From: Micromonospora gifhornensis | GTDB taxonomy: Bacteria; Actinomycetota; Actinomycetes; Mycobacteriales; Micromonosporaceae | Assembly: GCF_016863515.1 (NCBI RefSeq) | Contig: NZ_BOPA01000002.1 | Span: forward strand, 62,001 to 126,000 | Length of the DNA: 64,000 nt | Direction of reading: 5' to 3' | Shown: in pieces, positions 26,057 to 33,795 of the stretch | Layout: each line of letters begins with the position of its first letter | Numbering within the stretch: position 1 is the stretch's first letter | Notes under the pieces: generated by a model | What the model was told of the DNA's origin: nothing | Database searches by the model: none | What the model saw: only the letters and a program-made list of their open reading frames with translations | Program-made: the position numbers and the translations under genes

Positions 26057-28156
26057 ATGTCGCTCGACCTCGACCCGGTGGTGGTGCATCACCTGGTGAA
26101 CAGCCTGGGGTGGCGTGATCTCAGGCCGATGCAGCGGGCCGCGATCGCCCCGGTGCGCGGCGGCGCGGACGTGCTGCTGCTGGCGCCCACGGCGGGCGGT
26201 AAGACGGAAGCCGCGCTGTTTCCACTGCTGACCAGGATGACGGAACAGCGGTGGACGGGCACCTCGGTGCTCTACCTCGCCCCGCTCAAAGCGCTGCTCA
26301 ACAACCTGCAGCCCCGCGTCGAGCAGTACGCCGGATGGCTCGGTCGACGTGCCGCCTGTTGGCACGGTGACATCAGCGCTGCACAACGACGGGCAGTGCT
26401 CTACGAGCGGCCCGACATTCTCCTTACTACTCCCGAATCACTGGAATCCATGTTGGTCAGCGAGAAGGTCGACCACCAAGGTTTCTTCGCCGGGCTGCGC
26501 GCCGTGGTCGTCGACGAGGTACACGCCTTCGCCGGGGACGACCGGGGCTGGCACCTGCTGGCGGTGTTGGAACGACTGGCTCGGGTGGCCGGTCGTCCCC
26601 TGCAGCGGATTGGGCTCTCCGCCACCGTCGGCAATCCGGGTCAGTTGCTCAGCTGGCTTCAGGGCTCGGGGGGCGGCCGTCGGCCAGCCGAGGTGGTGGC
26701 TCCTGACCTGGTTACTGCGGCCGATGGACCGCCGCCTGGCGACATCGAGTTGGACTATGTCGGCTCGCTCGCTAACGCGGCGACGGTGATTGCTGGGCTG
26801 CATCGCGGAGAGAAACGACTTGTCTTCTGCGAATCCCGGCAGACCGTGGAAGAACTCGGTCAGCTGCTGCGGTCAAAGGGAGTGACAACATTTCTGTCGC
26901 ACGCCTCGCTTTCCATCGACGAGCGGCGCCGGGCTGAACAGGCATTCAGTGAGGCGCGGGACTGTGCCATCGTCTCCACCAGCACTCTGGAACTCGGGAT
27001 TGATGTCGGTGACCTCGATCGGGTGATCCAGATTGATGCTCCGGCGACCGTCGCGTCTTTTTTGCAGCGGATCGGGCGTGCCGGCCGGCGCGTTGGTAGC
27101 AGCCGCAACTGCCTGTTCCTGGCGCTCGACGGTGCGGCGCTCACCGAGGCTGCCGCATTGCTGCTGCTCTGGTCGCGCGGCTGGGTCGAGCCGGTCGTCG
27201 CACCGCCGGAGCCTCGGCACATTGTCGCCCAACAGTTGCTCGCCCTCTGCCTGCAGGAACATCAGGTGGGCGACAAGCTGTGGGTGCAGGCGTGGAATGA
27301 GCTGCCGCCCTTCGGGGAGGAAGCGGAGCCAATCCTCCGTTACCTGGTTGAGCATGGATACCTTGACCACGACGGGGGGATGCTCTTCATCGGTCCTGCT
27401 GCCGAGGCGCGTTTCGGTCGCCGACACTTCATGGATCTGACGGCGGTGTTTTCCGGCCCGCCGGAGTTCACGGTTCTGCTGGGACGCACCGAACTGGGGC
27501 GCGTAGATCCCAGTCTGCTCACCGAGGAGGTCCGCGGCGACCGTCGGCTCCTGCTGGGCGGCCGGAGCTGGCGGGTCACTTACATCGACTGGCGACGGCG
27601 GCGGTGTTTCGTCGAAGCAACGGACGGCGGAGGTCGGGCGCGCTGGTCCGGGACCGGCTGGGCGTACCAGGGTTTCGCGTTGACCCGCGCAGTACGTGAG
27701 GTCCTGCTCGGAGCCGATCCGCCGGTTCGACTGACCCGTCGCGCCATCGAGCGGCTCGCGCGCGAGCGCGAGGAAAAACTGCATCTCGTGCACCCGGGCG
27801 GCACTCTCATCGTCCGCGAGAAAGGCGGGGACCTCCGTTGGTGGACCTGGGCCGGCATCCGGGCAAACGCGACCTTGACTGCAACGCTCGGTGACGTGGT
27901 CGATCCGATGGAGCGTTTCGACGATCACAGCATCCGGTTGCGTGACAATGTGACCTCGGCTGAATGGCGGCAGAAGACCGCCGATGCCAGCGTTCGGCTT
28001 TGTCTTCCTGAGGTCAGCGAGAAGGCGCTCGACGGCCTCAAGTTCAGTGCCGCCCTGCCGAAGCAGCTCGCGGCGGCGACCCTGTCCGCTCGTTTAGCCG
28101 ATCCGAAGGCCGCGGTGAGTGTGCTGAGTGAGTCGGTCCGGTTCGTCGTGACCTGA
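26057..28156 (+). CDS. brxHI: BrxHI, Lhr-like superfamily 2 helicase
   Basis: This 699-residue DEAD/DEAH-family helicase has motif Q-like DLRPMQRAAI and motif I APTAGGKT (43-50). Motif II is DEVH (153-156) and motif III is LSATVG. The C-terminal RecA domain has STSTLELGIDVGDL and QRIGRAGRR (motif VI). The C-terminal ~250 residues form an Lhr-like extension. This is the BrxHI subtype of type 2 BREX. The ATG at 26057 lies one base after the brxD stop; an upstream in-frame start at 26015 would overlap brxD by 41 bp and is less likely. It closes the BREX operon; the next gene is convergent after 27 bp with no hairpin visible. Confidence 0.93.
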   Translation: MSLDLDPVVVHHLVNSLGWRDLRPMQRAAIAPVRGGADVLLLAPTAGGKTEAALFPLLTRMTEQRWTGTSVLYLAPLKALLNNLQPRVEQYAGWLGRRAACWHGDISAAQRRAVLYERPDILLTTPESLESMLVSEKVDHQGFFAGLRAVVVDEVHAFAGDDRGWHLLAVLERLARVAGRPLQRIGLSATVGNPGQLLSWLQGSGGGRRPAEVVAPDLVTAADGPPPGDIELDYVGSLANAATVIAGLHRGEKRLVFCESRQTVEELGQLLRSKGVTTFLSHASLSIDERRRAEQAFSEARDCAIVSTSTLELGIDVGDLDRVIQIDAPATVASFLQRIGRAGRRVGSSRNCLFLALDGAALTEAAALLLLWSRGWVEPVVAPPEPRHIVAQQLLALCLQEHQVGDKLWVQAWNELPPFGEEAEPILRYLVEHGYLDHDGGMLFIGPAAEARFGRRHFMDLTAVFSGPPEFTVLLGRTELGRVDPSLLTEEVRGDRRLLLGGRSWRVTYIDWRRRRCFVEATDGGGRARWSGTGWAYQGFALTRAVREVLLGADPPVRLTRRAIERLAREREEKLHLVHPGGTLIVREKGGDLRWWTWAGIRANATLTATLGDVVDPMERFDDHSIRLRDNVTSAEWRQKTADASVRLCLPEVSEKALDGLKFSAALPKQLAAATLSARLADPKAAVSVLSESVRFVVT

Positions 28157-28183
28157 TCGTCCGGTTGGCAGGCTCTCCGCACG

Positions 28184-28978
28184 TCAGATGGCGGTGGTGA
28201 TCGAACTGATCTGGTGCCAGAGCAGCGCCCCCGCCAGGCTGGCCAGCAGGGACGTGGCGGCGAAGACCGGCCACGACTTCGGGGCCCGACGGTACGCGAG
28301 CAGCACGGTCGCCCCGATCATCGCGAGCAGGACGCTGACCGTGGCGGACAGCACCCGGCCCAGGAAGAACGCGTCCAGGGCGTGCCAGGCACGGAAGATC
28401 ATCAGGAACTCCAGGCCCTGGCCGGCAAGGAGCCCGAGCACCACGCCCGCAGCCACCGACGCCTGGATCCGGCTTCCCCGTCGGACGAGCGCACCAAGCC
28501 CGCCCAGCAGGACACCGGCGACGACCGAGGCGGCGAGCCAGAACGCGGTGGCCCGCCCGACCGAGGCCAGACCGTTCAGGGCGGAAGAACTGCCGTCCTC
28601 GAGAGTGCCGAGACGCCAACGGCGGCCGTGGGCGATGATCAGTCCGTAGTAGACGACCGTCGCCGTTACCAGGACGACTGTGGCGCTGACCGGCGCCAGT
28701 GCCCTGCTGGTCGTCAGGTAGCCGGTCAGCAGGGCAGCGCCACCCCAGGCAAAGCCGGTGCTGGTGAGGGTCAGCACGACCATCCCGGCGATGCCGGGCA
28801 GTTCGTCACCGACGAAGGCGGACAGGCCCAGGCCGGCCCCGACCAGCAACAACGGCGTCCACGACAGATCCCGGTACGCGATGACCGCACGCAGCGCGGT
28901 GCCGCGAGCCCGGCGCAGCCCGACCTCACCGTCGCCGGAACGGGTGATCTGGCGAGCTGCGGGACGCGCGGTGGTCAT
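28184..28978 (-). CDS. Polytopic membrane protein (DUF6518-like?)
   Basis: The 264-residue protein has about seven hydrophobic segments (for example LSWTPLLLVGAGLGLSAFVG, LAPVSATVVLVTATVVYYGL, AFWLAASVVAGVLLGGLGAL, PVFAATSLLASLAGALLW). A short basic N-terminal tail precedes them. It resembles the actinobacterial DUF6518 family of small integral membrane proteins; function unknown. ATG 28978 is preceded by GGGGA. Directly upstream (28991-29122) are three 44-bp tandem repeats that probably include its regulatory region. Confidence 0.75.
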   Translation of the reverse strand: MTTARPAARQITRSGDGEVGLRRARGTALRAVIAYRDLSWTPLLLVGAGLGLSAFVGDELPGIAGMVVLTLTSTGFAWGGAALLTGYLTTSRALAPVSATVVLVTATVVYYGLIIAHGRRWRLGTLEDGSSSALNGLASVGRATAFWLAASVVAGVLLGGLGALVRRGSRIQASVAAGVVLGLLAGQGLEFLMIFRAWHALDAFFLGRVLSATVSVLLAMIGATVLLAYRRAPKSWPVFAATSLLASLAGALLWHQISSITTAI

Positions 28979-28990
28979 CGGTGGTCCCCA

Positions 28991-29122
28991 CTGCCCGGCC
29001 GACAACGGTCAGCGATGCGGGTCATCATGCCGAGCTGCCCGGCCGACAACGGTCAGCGATGCGGGTCATCATGCCGAGCTGCCCGTCCGACAACGGTCAG
29101 CGATGCGGGTCTTCATGTCGGG
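28991..29122. repeat. Three 44-bp tandem repeats upstream of membrane protein gene
   Basis: Units at 28991-29034, 29035-29078 and 29079-29122. The first two are identical; the third differs at a few positions. Each contains CCGACAACGGTCAG and, on the minus strand, an ATGATGACC. There is no spacer, so this is not a CRISPR. The block begins 12 bp upstream of the start of the minus-strand gene, where iterated regulator sites would act. Confidence 0.85.
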
Positions 29123-29197
29123 CGAGCATGCCACGACCGGTCAGGTTTGCGCGTACCCGAAATGGCCGGTGGTCGGGCCAGGGCTGTTCGGCGGCGG

Positions 29198-30103
29198 TCA
29201 GGCGGTCGGGGTCGGGGTGGGTAGCGTGTCGACGACGGTCACCGGGCTGCCCGGGGGTACCTCCTTGAGCAGCAGTCGCTGCCCGGAGGGGGTCAGTCGG
29301 ATGCAGCCGTTGGTGGTCTGCCGGCCCAGCTCCCCGTCGTGGTACCAGGTGTGGATGCCGATGTGCGCGCCGCGCAGGCCGGCCGGTACGGATTCCGGGT
29401 CGTCGGGCACCGAGCCAAGGGCGTAGATGTCGACGCCGCCGTAGACCGACTCCGGTGGTGGCGTACGCCCCAGCACGAAGGTGCGCCCGAGCGGGGTCTC
29501 CTGGCCGCGCTGACCCAGGCTGACCCGCCAACTGCGTTTCGCGACACCGTCGCGGTACCAGGTGAGCCGGTACGGCACCCGCTCGACGACGATCTGGTCC
29601 CGCAGCTCCACCGTGTCGAAACCACCGGGTGGCAGCCACGCCAGTTTGCGGTTGGCCGACGGCAGCAGCACCGCCGTCCAGCCGGCCTCGCGGCGCGCCA
29701 CCGGGACGGTCAGGTCCACCCCGCTGATCGTGGGCATGAGGAAGGCGATCGGCCGCCCACCGGGCCCGTCGTACGCGGCGAGGCGGCGCTGTGGGCGTAC
29801 GCCCTCGGTGAGCGGCGTGGTGTCCAGTGCGTCCGGATCGTCGGGGAAGCCGACGGGTGCCGGGTCGTAGTCGATCTCCGGCAGGTGATCCGGAGCCGGC
29901 GCCGCCGGCGCGATCGTCTCGGCGCTCTCCGTCGGCACCGACGATGTCGGTGCCGACACCTGGTCGCTCGGCCGGGCCACCGGGGCCGGCCCCGCCGAGG
30001 GCGTCAGCGCCCAACCGGCGTACGCCGACCCACCCACCAGCACCGCAACACCCACCGCCGCGACGGCCCCCCGCCGCCCCCGCTCAAACCTCCCAAAAAC
30101 CAC
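29198..30103 (-). CDS. L,D-transpeptidase (YkuD domain), membrane-anchored
   Basis: The 301-residue protein has a short basic N-terminus and one signal-anchor segment (GAVAAVGVAVLVGGSAYAGW). A Pro/Ala/Ser-rich linker follows, then a C-terminal YkuD domain with the catalytic motif HIGIHTWYHDG then TTNGCIRL (the Cys is the nucleophile). Enzymes of this class make 3-3 cross-links in peptidoglycan outside the membrane. GTG 30103 was chosen because GGAGG lies 12 bp upstream and the frame further up is a C-rich low-complexity stretch. The minus strand carries it downstream of the amylase gene; the 60-bp hairpin at 30192-30251 lies between them. Confidence 0.88.
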   Translation of the reverse strand: MVFGRFERGRRGAVAAVGVAVLVGGSAYAGWALTPSAGPAPVARPSDQVSAPTSSVPTESAETIAPAAPAPDHLPEIDYDPAPVGFPDDPDALDTTPLTEGVRPQRRLAAYDGPGGRPIAFLMPTISGVDLTVPVARREAGWTAVLLPSANRKLAWLPPGGFDTVELRDQIVVERVPYRLTWYRDGVAKRSWRVSLGQRGQETPLGRTFVLGRTPPPESVYGGVDIYALGSVPDDPESVPAGLRGAHIGIHTWYHDGELGRQTTNGCIRLTPSGQRLLLKEVPPGSPVTVVDTLPTPTPTA

Positions 30104-30191
30104 AACCCACCCTAACCTCCCCACCCGCCCCACCACCCCCAAACCACCCACCCTCCCACCCCCCACCCTGACCCGCCCTGCCCTGAGCCGT

Positions 30192-30251
30192 GTTGATCAA
30201 GAGGTTTGCGTCGGGATGGAGTCGATTCCTGACGCAAACCTCTTGATCAAC
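30192..30251. repeat. 60-bp perfect hairpin element between amylase and L,D-transpeptidase
   Basis: Two perfectly complementary 21-bp arms (30192-30212 and 30231-30251, each containing TTGATCAAGAGG or its complement) enclose an 18-base loop. It lies 45 bp past the amylase stop and could terminate that transcript. Its length, perfect arms and AT-richer composition suggest a mobile palindromic (REP/MITE-like) element rather than a simple terminator. Confidence 0.85.
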
Positions 30252-30296
30252 GAAGCGGGAGCGTGGGCGGGAGCGGGAGCGCGGGCGGGGGTGGGG

Positions 30297-31745
30297 TTAG
30301 GGGAGGCGGGCGGAGAGGTGGATGGCTATGGCGTCGTGGGCGGGGATGTTGGCGGTGAACCAGCCGTTGGTGTCGACCGTGATGACTGGGCCGGAGCAGG
30401 TGCCGCCCGAGAAGGTGCCGTGGATGACGTCGCAGTAGCGGCCGGCGGGCAGGCCGGTGTAGTAGGAGCGGCCGTTGATGGCGAAGTCCTCGTCGTTGAT
30501 GGTGATGAAACCCTTGCCGGTACGGCTGAACGCGATGTGTTGGGCGCCGTTGTCGTACCAGTTGCTGACGCCGGTGCCCTCGGTGGCGTTGCGGAAGCCG
30601 ACCATGTTCGCGATGACCGGCCAGCGGTGCTCGCACTCCCAGCCGGAGTAGCAGACCGTGTTGCGGGTCTTGTTGTTGCTGTCCGAGGGCGGGCCCGCGT
30701 CGCGGCTGCTGTAGGTGTAGCTGGACATCACCGTCGGCGAACCGTACGGCCAGGCCAGCATGAAGGCGTTGGCCAGCGCGTAGATGCCCCGGTCGCGGTA
30801 GGTGAGCACGCCGCCGTCGTCGCGTTGGGTGTCGTGGTTGTCGATGAAGACCGACGAGACGCCGCTGGGCAGATGGCCCCAGCCCTCACCGAAGTTGCGC
30901 AGGTACGCCAACCGCTCGGAGCGGAAGACCCGGGCCAGGTCCTTGCCGTAGCGGAACTCGTGCACGTCGCCGTTGCCGGTGTACTCCTCGGGCCGGATCG
31001 GCTCACCGGCACCGTAGATGACCTCCTGCACGATGTACGGGCGGCGGTTCAGTCGACTGAGGATGTTGGCGATGTCGGCGGCGGGCATGTGCTTGCTGGC
31101 GTCCAACCGGAAGCCGTCCACCCCGAGGGAGAGCAGGTCGTTGAGGTACGCGGCCAGCCGCGAGCGGACGTAGTCCGAGCCGGTTTTCAGGTCGGCGAGG
31201 TTGACCAGCTCACAGTTCTGCACCTCGTACCGGTCGTTGTAGTTGACGATGTCGTTGTTGCCGTTGCGGCCGCAGTAGTTGAAGTCCTGCGCCTGGTAGA
31301 TGCCGGGGTAGACGTGGTGCTGGTACGACGACCCGGCCCAACCGGTGCCGCCGCCCGACTGCCCGGACATGTGGTTGACGACGGCGTCGACGATCACCTT
31401 GACGCCTGCTGACTGGCAGGTGGTGACCATGGACCGAAACTGGTCGCGGGTGCCCTTGCGGGACTCGATCCGGTAGCTGACCGGCTGGTACGCCACCCAC
31501 CACTGGTTGCCGCGGACGTGCTCCTGCGGGGGCGAGACCTGGACGTAGCCGTAGCCCTTCGGGCCGAGAGTGCTGGTGCACTCGCTGGCCACCGAGGGCC
31601 AGTTCCACTCGAACAGGTTGGCGATGACCTTCTTGCCGCCGGTCGGGGCGGCGACGGCCGGGGGTGCCGTCACGACGGTGGGGGCGAGCAGGGTGGCGAT
31701 CGCGCCGAGGGCCACGATCGCCGTACGGAGTCGACGTCGGTGCAT
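30297..31745 (-). CDS. Secreted alpha-amylase (GH13)
   Basis: The 482-residue enzyme hydrolyses alpha-1,4 links of starch outside the cell. A Sec signal peptide is visible (MHRRRLRTAIVALGAIATLL, cleavage near AVAAPTGG, residue ~33). GH13 motifs are in order: VDAVVNHM (region I), GFRLDASKHM with the nucleophile Asp (II), YIVQEVIYG with the acid/base Glu (III) and FIDNHDTQR (IV). The C-terminal ~90 residues form the beta-sandwich domain C. Length matches Streptomyces-type amylases without a starch-binding domain. TAGGAGC precedes the ATG. A palindromic operator lies over its promoter, consistent with LacI/MalR-type control by maltodextrins. Confidence 0.95.
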   Translation of the reverse strand: MHRRRLRTAIVALGAIATLLAPTVVTAPPAVAAPTGGKKVIANLFEWNWPSVASECTSTLGPKGYGYVQVSPPQEHVRGNQWWVAYQPVSYRIESRKGTRDQFRSMVTTCQSAGVKVIVDAVVNHMSGQSGGGTGWAGSSYQHHVYPGIYQAQDFNYCGRNGNNDIVNYNDRYEVQNCELVNLADLKTGSDYVRSRLAAYLNDLLSLGVDGFRLDASKHMPAADIANILSRLNRRPYIVQEVIYGAGEPIRPEEYTGNGDVHEFRYGKDLARVFRSERLAYLRNFGEGWGHLPSGVSSVFIDNHDTQRDDGGVLTYRDRGIYALANAFMLAWPYGSPTVMSSYTYSSRDAGPPSDSNNKTRNTVCYSGWECEHRWPVIANMVGFRNATEGTGVSNWYDNGAQHIAFSRTGKGFITINDEDFAINGRSYYTGLPAGRYCDVIHGTFSGGTCSGPVITVDTNGWFTANIPAHDAIAIHLSARLP

Positions 31746-31783
31746 CGGAAGCTCCTACGGGGGTGGGGGGTTGCCGGCATCTT

Positions 31784-31808
31784 GCATCGATGCTGAAAAA
31801 TTTCAGCA
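31784..31808 (-). promoter_or_regulatory. Palindromic operator(s) in the amylase leader
   Basis: TGCTGAAAAATTTCAGCA (31791-31808) is a perfect 8+8 inverted repeat, overlapped by a second palindrome GCATCGATGC (31784-31793). They sit immediately downstream of the predicted -10 box, around the expected transcription start, where a repressor would block initiation. LacI-family (MalR-like) control of actinomycete amylases is known; the identity of the repressor here is inferred. Confidence 0.65.
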
Positions 31809-31810
31809 AG

Positions 31811-31838
31811 GTTACAAGCCCATTTCACGGGCTGTCAA
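31811..31838 (-). promoter_or_regulatory. Amylase promoter (sigma70/HrdB-type)
   Basis: On the minus strand TTGACA (31838-31833) and TGTAAC (31816-31811) are separated by 16 bp. The -35 is a perfect consensus match and the -10 matches four of six positions. The palindromic operator follows directly. Confidence 0.6.
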
Positions 31839-32013
31839 CGCATGGACGTGCGTCAGTGCCCGGATCGGGTCTACACGCGCCGGGCGGGGGGACGGTTCGA
31901 CAACTCGTGGAGATTTTTTCGGCGCGGGCTGATCCGTCCGGCATCCGACTGCGTACTGGAGTGGGGAACAGGGTCGGCCGGTGGTACGCCGCCGCGAGAC
32001 GATCGAGGAGCAC

Positions 32014-33795
32014 ATGGCCCGGGCTATGCAGAACGAGACGACGCCTGCCGTCCGTACCAGCAGCAGCAGTAGAGGCGTCCAGGTGGCCTCCCGTGGCCAG
32101 ATCCTGGCGCTGTCCGCGTCCGGGCTCGCCGCGGTGTGGGCGCTGGTCATGCTCACCGGCGCCGGCCAGAAGGCGTACGCGATGGGCTTCTTCTTCACCG
32201 AGTTCTTCGCCGGCGTGATCGCCCTGGTCGCGCTGAGCCTCACCGTGATGATGGGGCTGCTCTCCACCGACCGGCTGGTGCTGCTCATCCGGCACCGGGT
32301 CCTGTTGCAGTCCGCGCACCGGGCCACCGGCATCCTCGGGGTGGCGGGTCTGGGCTTCCACGTGATTACCAAGATCACCACCGGGCGGGCCGGGATGACG
32401 GACGCGGCCGTGCCGTTCGTCGGTGGGCGGGGCCTCTACGTCGGGCTCGGCACCATTGCCGCGCTGCTCATGGTGAGCGTGCTGTGGACGGGGATCATTC
32501 GGGCCCGGTTCGCCGACATCGGTCCGAAGTGGGTGTGGCGGGCGCTGCACTCCCTGGCGTACCTCTCCTGGCCGTTCGGCATCTTCCACGGCCTCGGTGC
32601 CGGCCGTCCGCCGGCCACCTGGGTCAGCCTGAGCTACGGGCTCTGCGTGGTGCTTGTCGTGATGGCGCTGCTGGTCCGTCTCTCGGTCACCCTTCAGCGG
32701 CGCAGTCGCGAACGGCACCAGGCCGCCGCCCTCAACGAGGCGATGACCGGCAAGGGCAGTGACGAGACCCGACCGAAGACCCTGCTCGGCAGCCTGACCA
32801 AGCGGGCCGGCGAGGGCGAGCGGACCCGCCGCGACACCAGTTGGGCGGAGAGCACCTCCGGCACCTGGGCCAGCCCCACCATCCGGCGCAACGACCCGGA
32901 ACGCTTCACCGTGCCGGTGGTCCCGGAGCCGGGCACGCTGCGCGGACCGGTCCGCCCCGGACGCCGGGACGAGGAGTTGGAGCCGGTCGCCCGGCGTACG
33001 TCGTGGCGCGACGAGGAGGACCTGGAGCGCGCGGTACGACGGGAGACCGAGTTGCTCGAACCGGTGGCCCGTCGGCGGCGCGACGAGGAGCCGGTCGGGC
33101 GGCGTGGCTCCCGCCACGAGGAGGAACTGGAGCCGGCACCGCGCCGTTCCCGGATCGACGACGACGCGGAACCGCGTCGTTCCCGACGGGACGAGGAATC
33201 GAGCCGGCGTCGCGTCGACCGGCGGGAAGAGGAGTACGAGCCGGTGGCACGCCGCGCCACCCGACGCCGCGACGAGGAGCCGGTGGCCGACGTCGACCGT
33301 GAGCCGGGCGGCCGGCGCTACCGCGACGACGAGGTGTACGGCCGCTCGCGGCGGTCCCGGTCCGACCTGGACGCCGGCACCCGTTACTCGGCACCTCCGC
33401 AGGGCATCGTCGACGAGCCGGAGGAACCCTGGGACAGCCCGCGCCGCTGGGAGTCCACCGCGCCGATCTCCGGCTCGCCGATCTCCGGTTCACCGATTTC
33501 GGGTTCACCGATCTCGGGCTCGCCCATCTCCGGTTCGCCGATCTCGGCCGCGCCGCGCAGTGGTGGCGGCCGGCACAGCGCCGACGACGACGGCCCGGAG
33601 GCGGAGACCGACTACTGGCGTCCCCCGGCCCGGTACGCCCCGGACGACGTTGCCGACGACGACACCCCGACCCTTGTCGACCTGGCCGCCCGACGAGCTC
33701 AGCGGGCGGCTGCGGACAGCCGGCGTCGCCGCCGGGCCGACCCGGACTCGGTCGACGGGGCCTACTGGGCCGGCCTGCGAGGTGAAGCCAAGTGA
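32014..33795 (+). CDS. b-type cytochrome/ferric-reductase-like membrane protein with long charged tail
   Basis: The N-terminal ~220 of 593 residues form about six transmembrane helices. Two helices carry paired histidines spaced as in bis-heme b proteins: AHRATGILGVAGLGFH and LHSLAYLSWPFGIFH. This suggests electron transfer across the membrane, as in ferric reductase or cytochrome b561-type proteins. The remaining ~370 residues are a disordered, highly charged tail with RRDEE-EPVARR repeats and an ISGSP array. Start ATG 32014 follows GAGGAG; GTG 31981 is possible. The stop overlaps the GTG of the NuoF-like gene (GTGA). The four genes 32014-37172 form a redox operon; this member would be the membrane electron acceptor or donor. 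Confidence 0.75.
   Translation: MARAMQNETTPAVRTSSSSRGVQVASRGQILALSASGLAAVWALVMLTGAGQKAYAMGFFFTEFFAGVIALVALSLTVMMGLLSTDRLVLLIRHRVLLQSAHRATGILGVAGLGFHVITKITTGRAGMTDAAVPFVGGRGLYVGLGTIAALLMVSVLWTGIIRARFADIGPKWVWRALHSLAYLSWPFGIFHGLGAGRPPATWVSLSYGLCVVLVVMALLVRLSVTLQRRSRERHQAAALNEAMTGKGSDETRPKTLLGSLTKRAGEGERTRRDTSWAESTSGTWASPTIRRNDPERFTVPVVPEPGTLRGPVRPGRRDEELEPVARRTSWRDEEDLERAVRRETELLEPVARRRRDEEPVGRRGSRHEEELEPAPRRSRIDDDAEPRRSRRDEESSRRRVDRREEEYEPVARRATRRRDEEPVADVDREPGGRRYRDDEVYGRSRRSRSDLDAGTRYSAPPQGIVDEPEEPWDSPRRWESTAPISGSPISGSPISGSPISGSPISGSPISAAPRSGGGRHSADDDGPEAETDYWRPPARYAPDDVADDDTPTLVDLAARRAQRAAADSRRRRRADPDSVDGAYWAGLRGEAK
33466..33545 (+). repeat. In-frame 15-bp repeats encoding ISGSP
   Basis: Five full 15-bp units (33466-33540) plus a partial one encode consecutive Ile-Ser-Gly-Ser-Pro. 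Units vary at synonymous positions, so the repeat is selected or tolerated at protein level. Confidence 0.9.

Noticed and set aside
28991..29122. CRISPR array
   Set aside because: Contiguous 44-bp repeats with no spacers and no cas genes.
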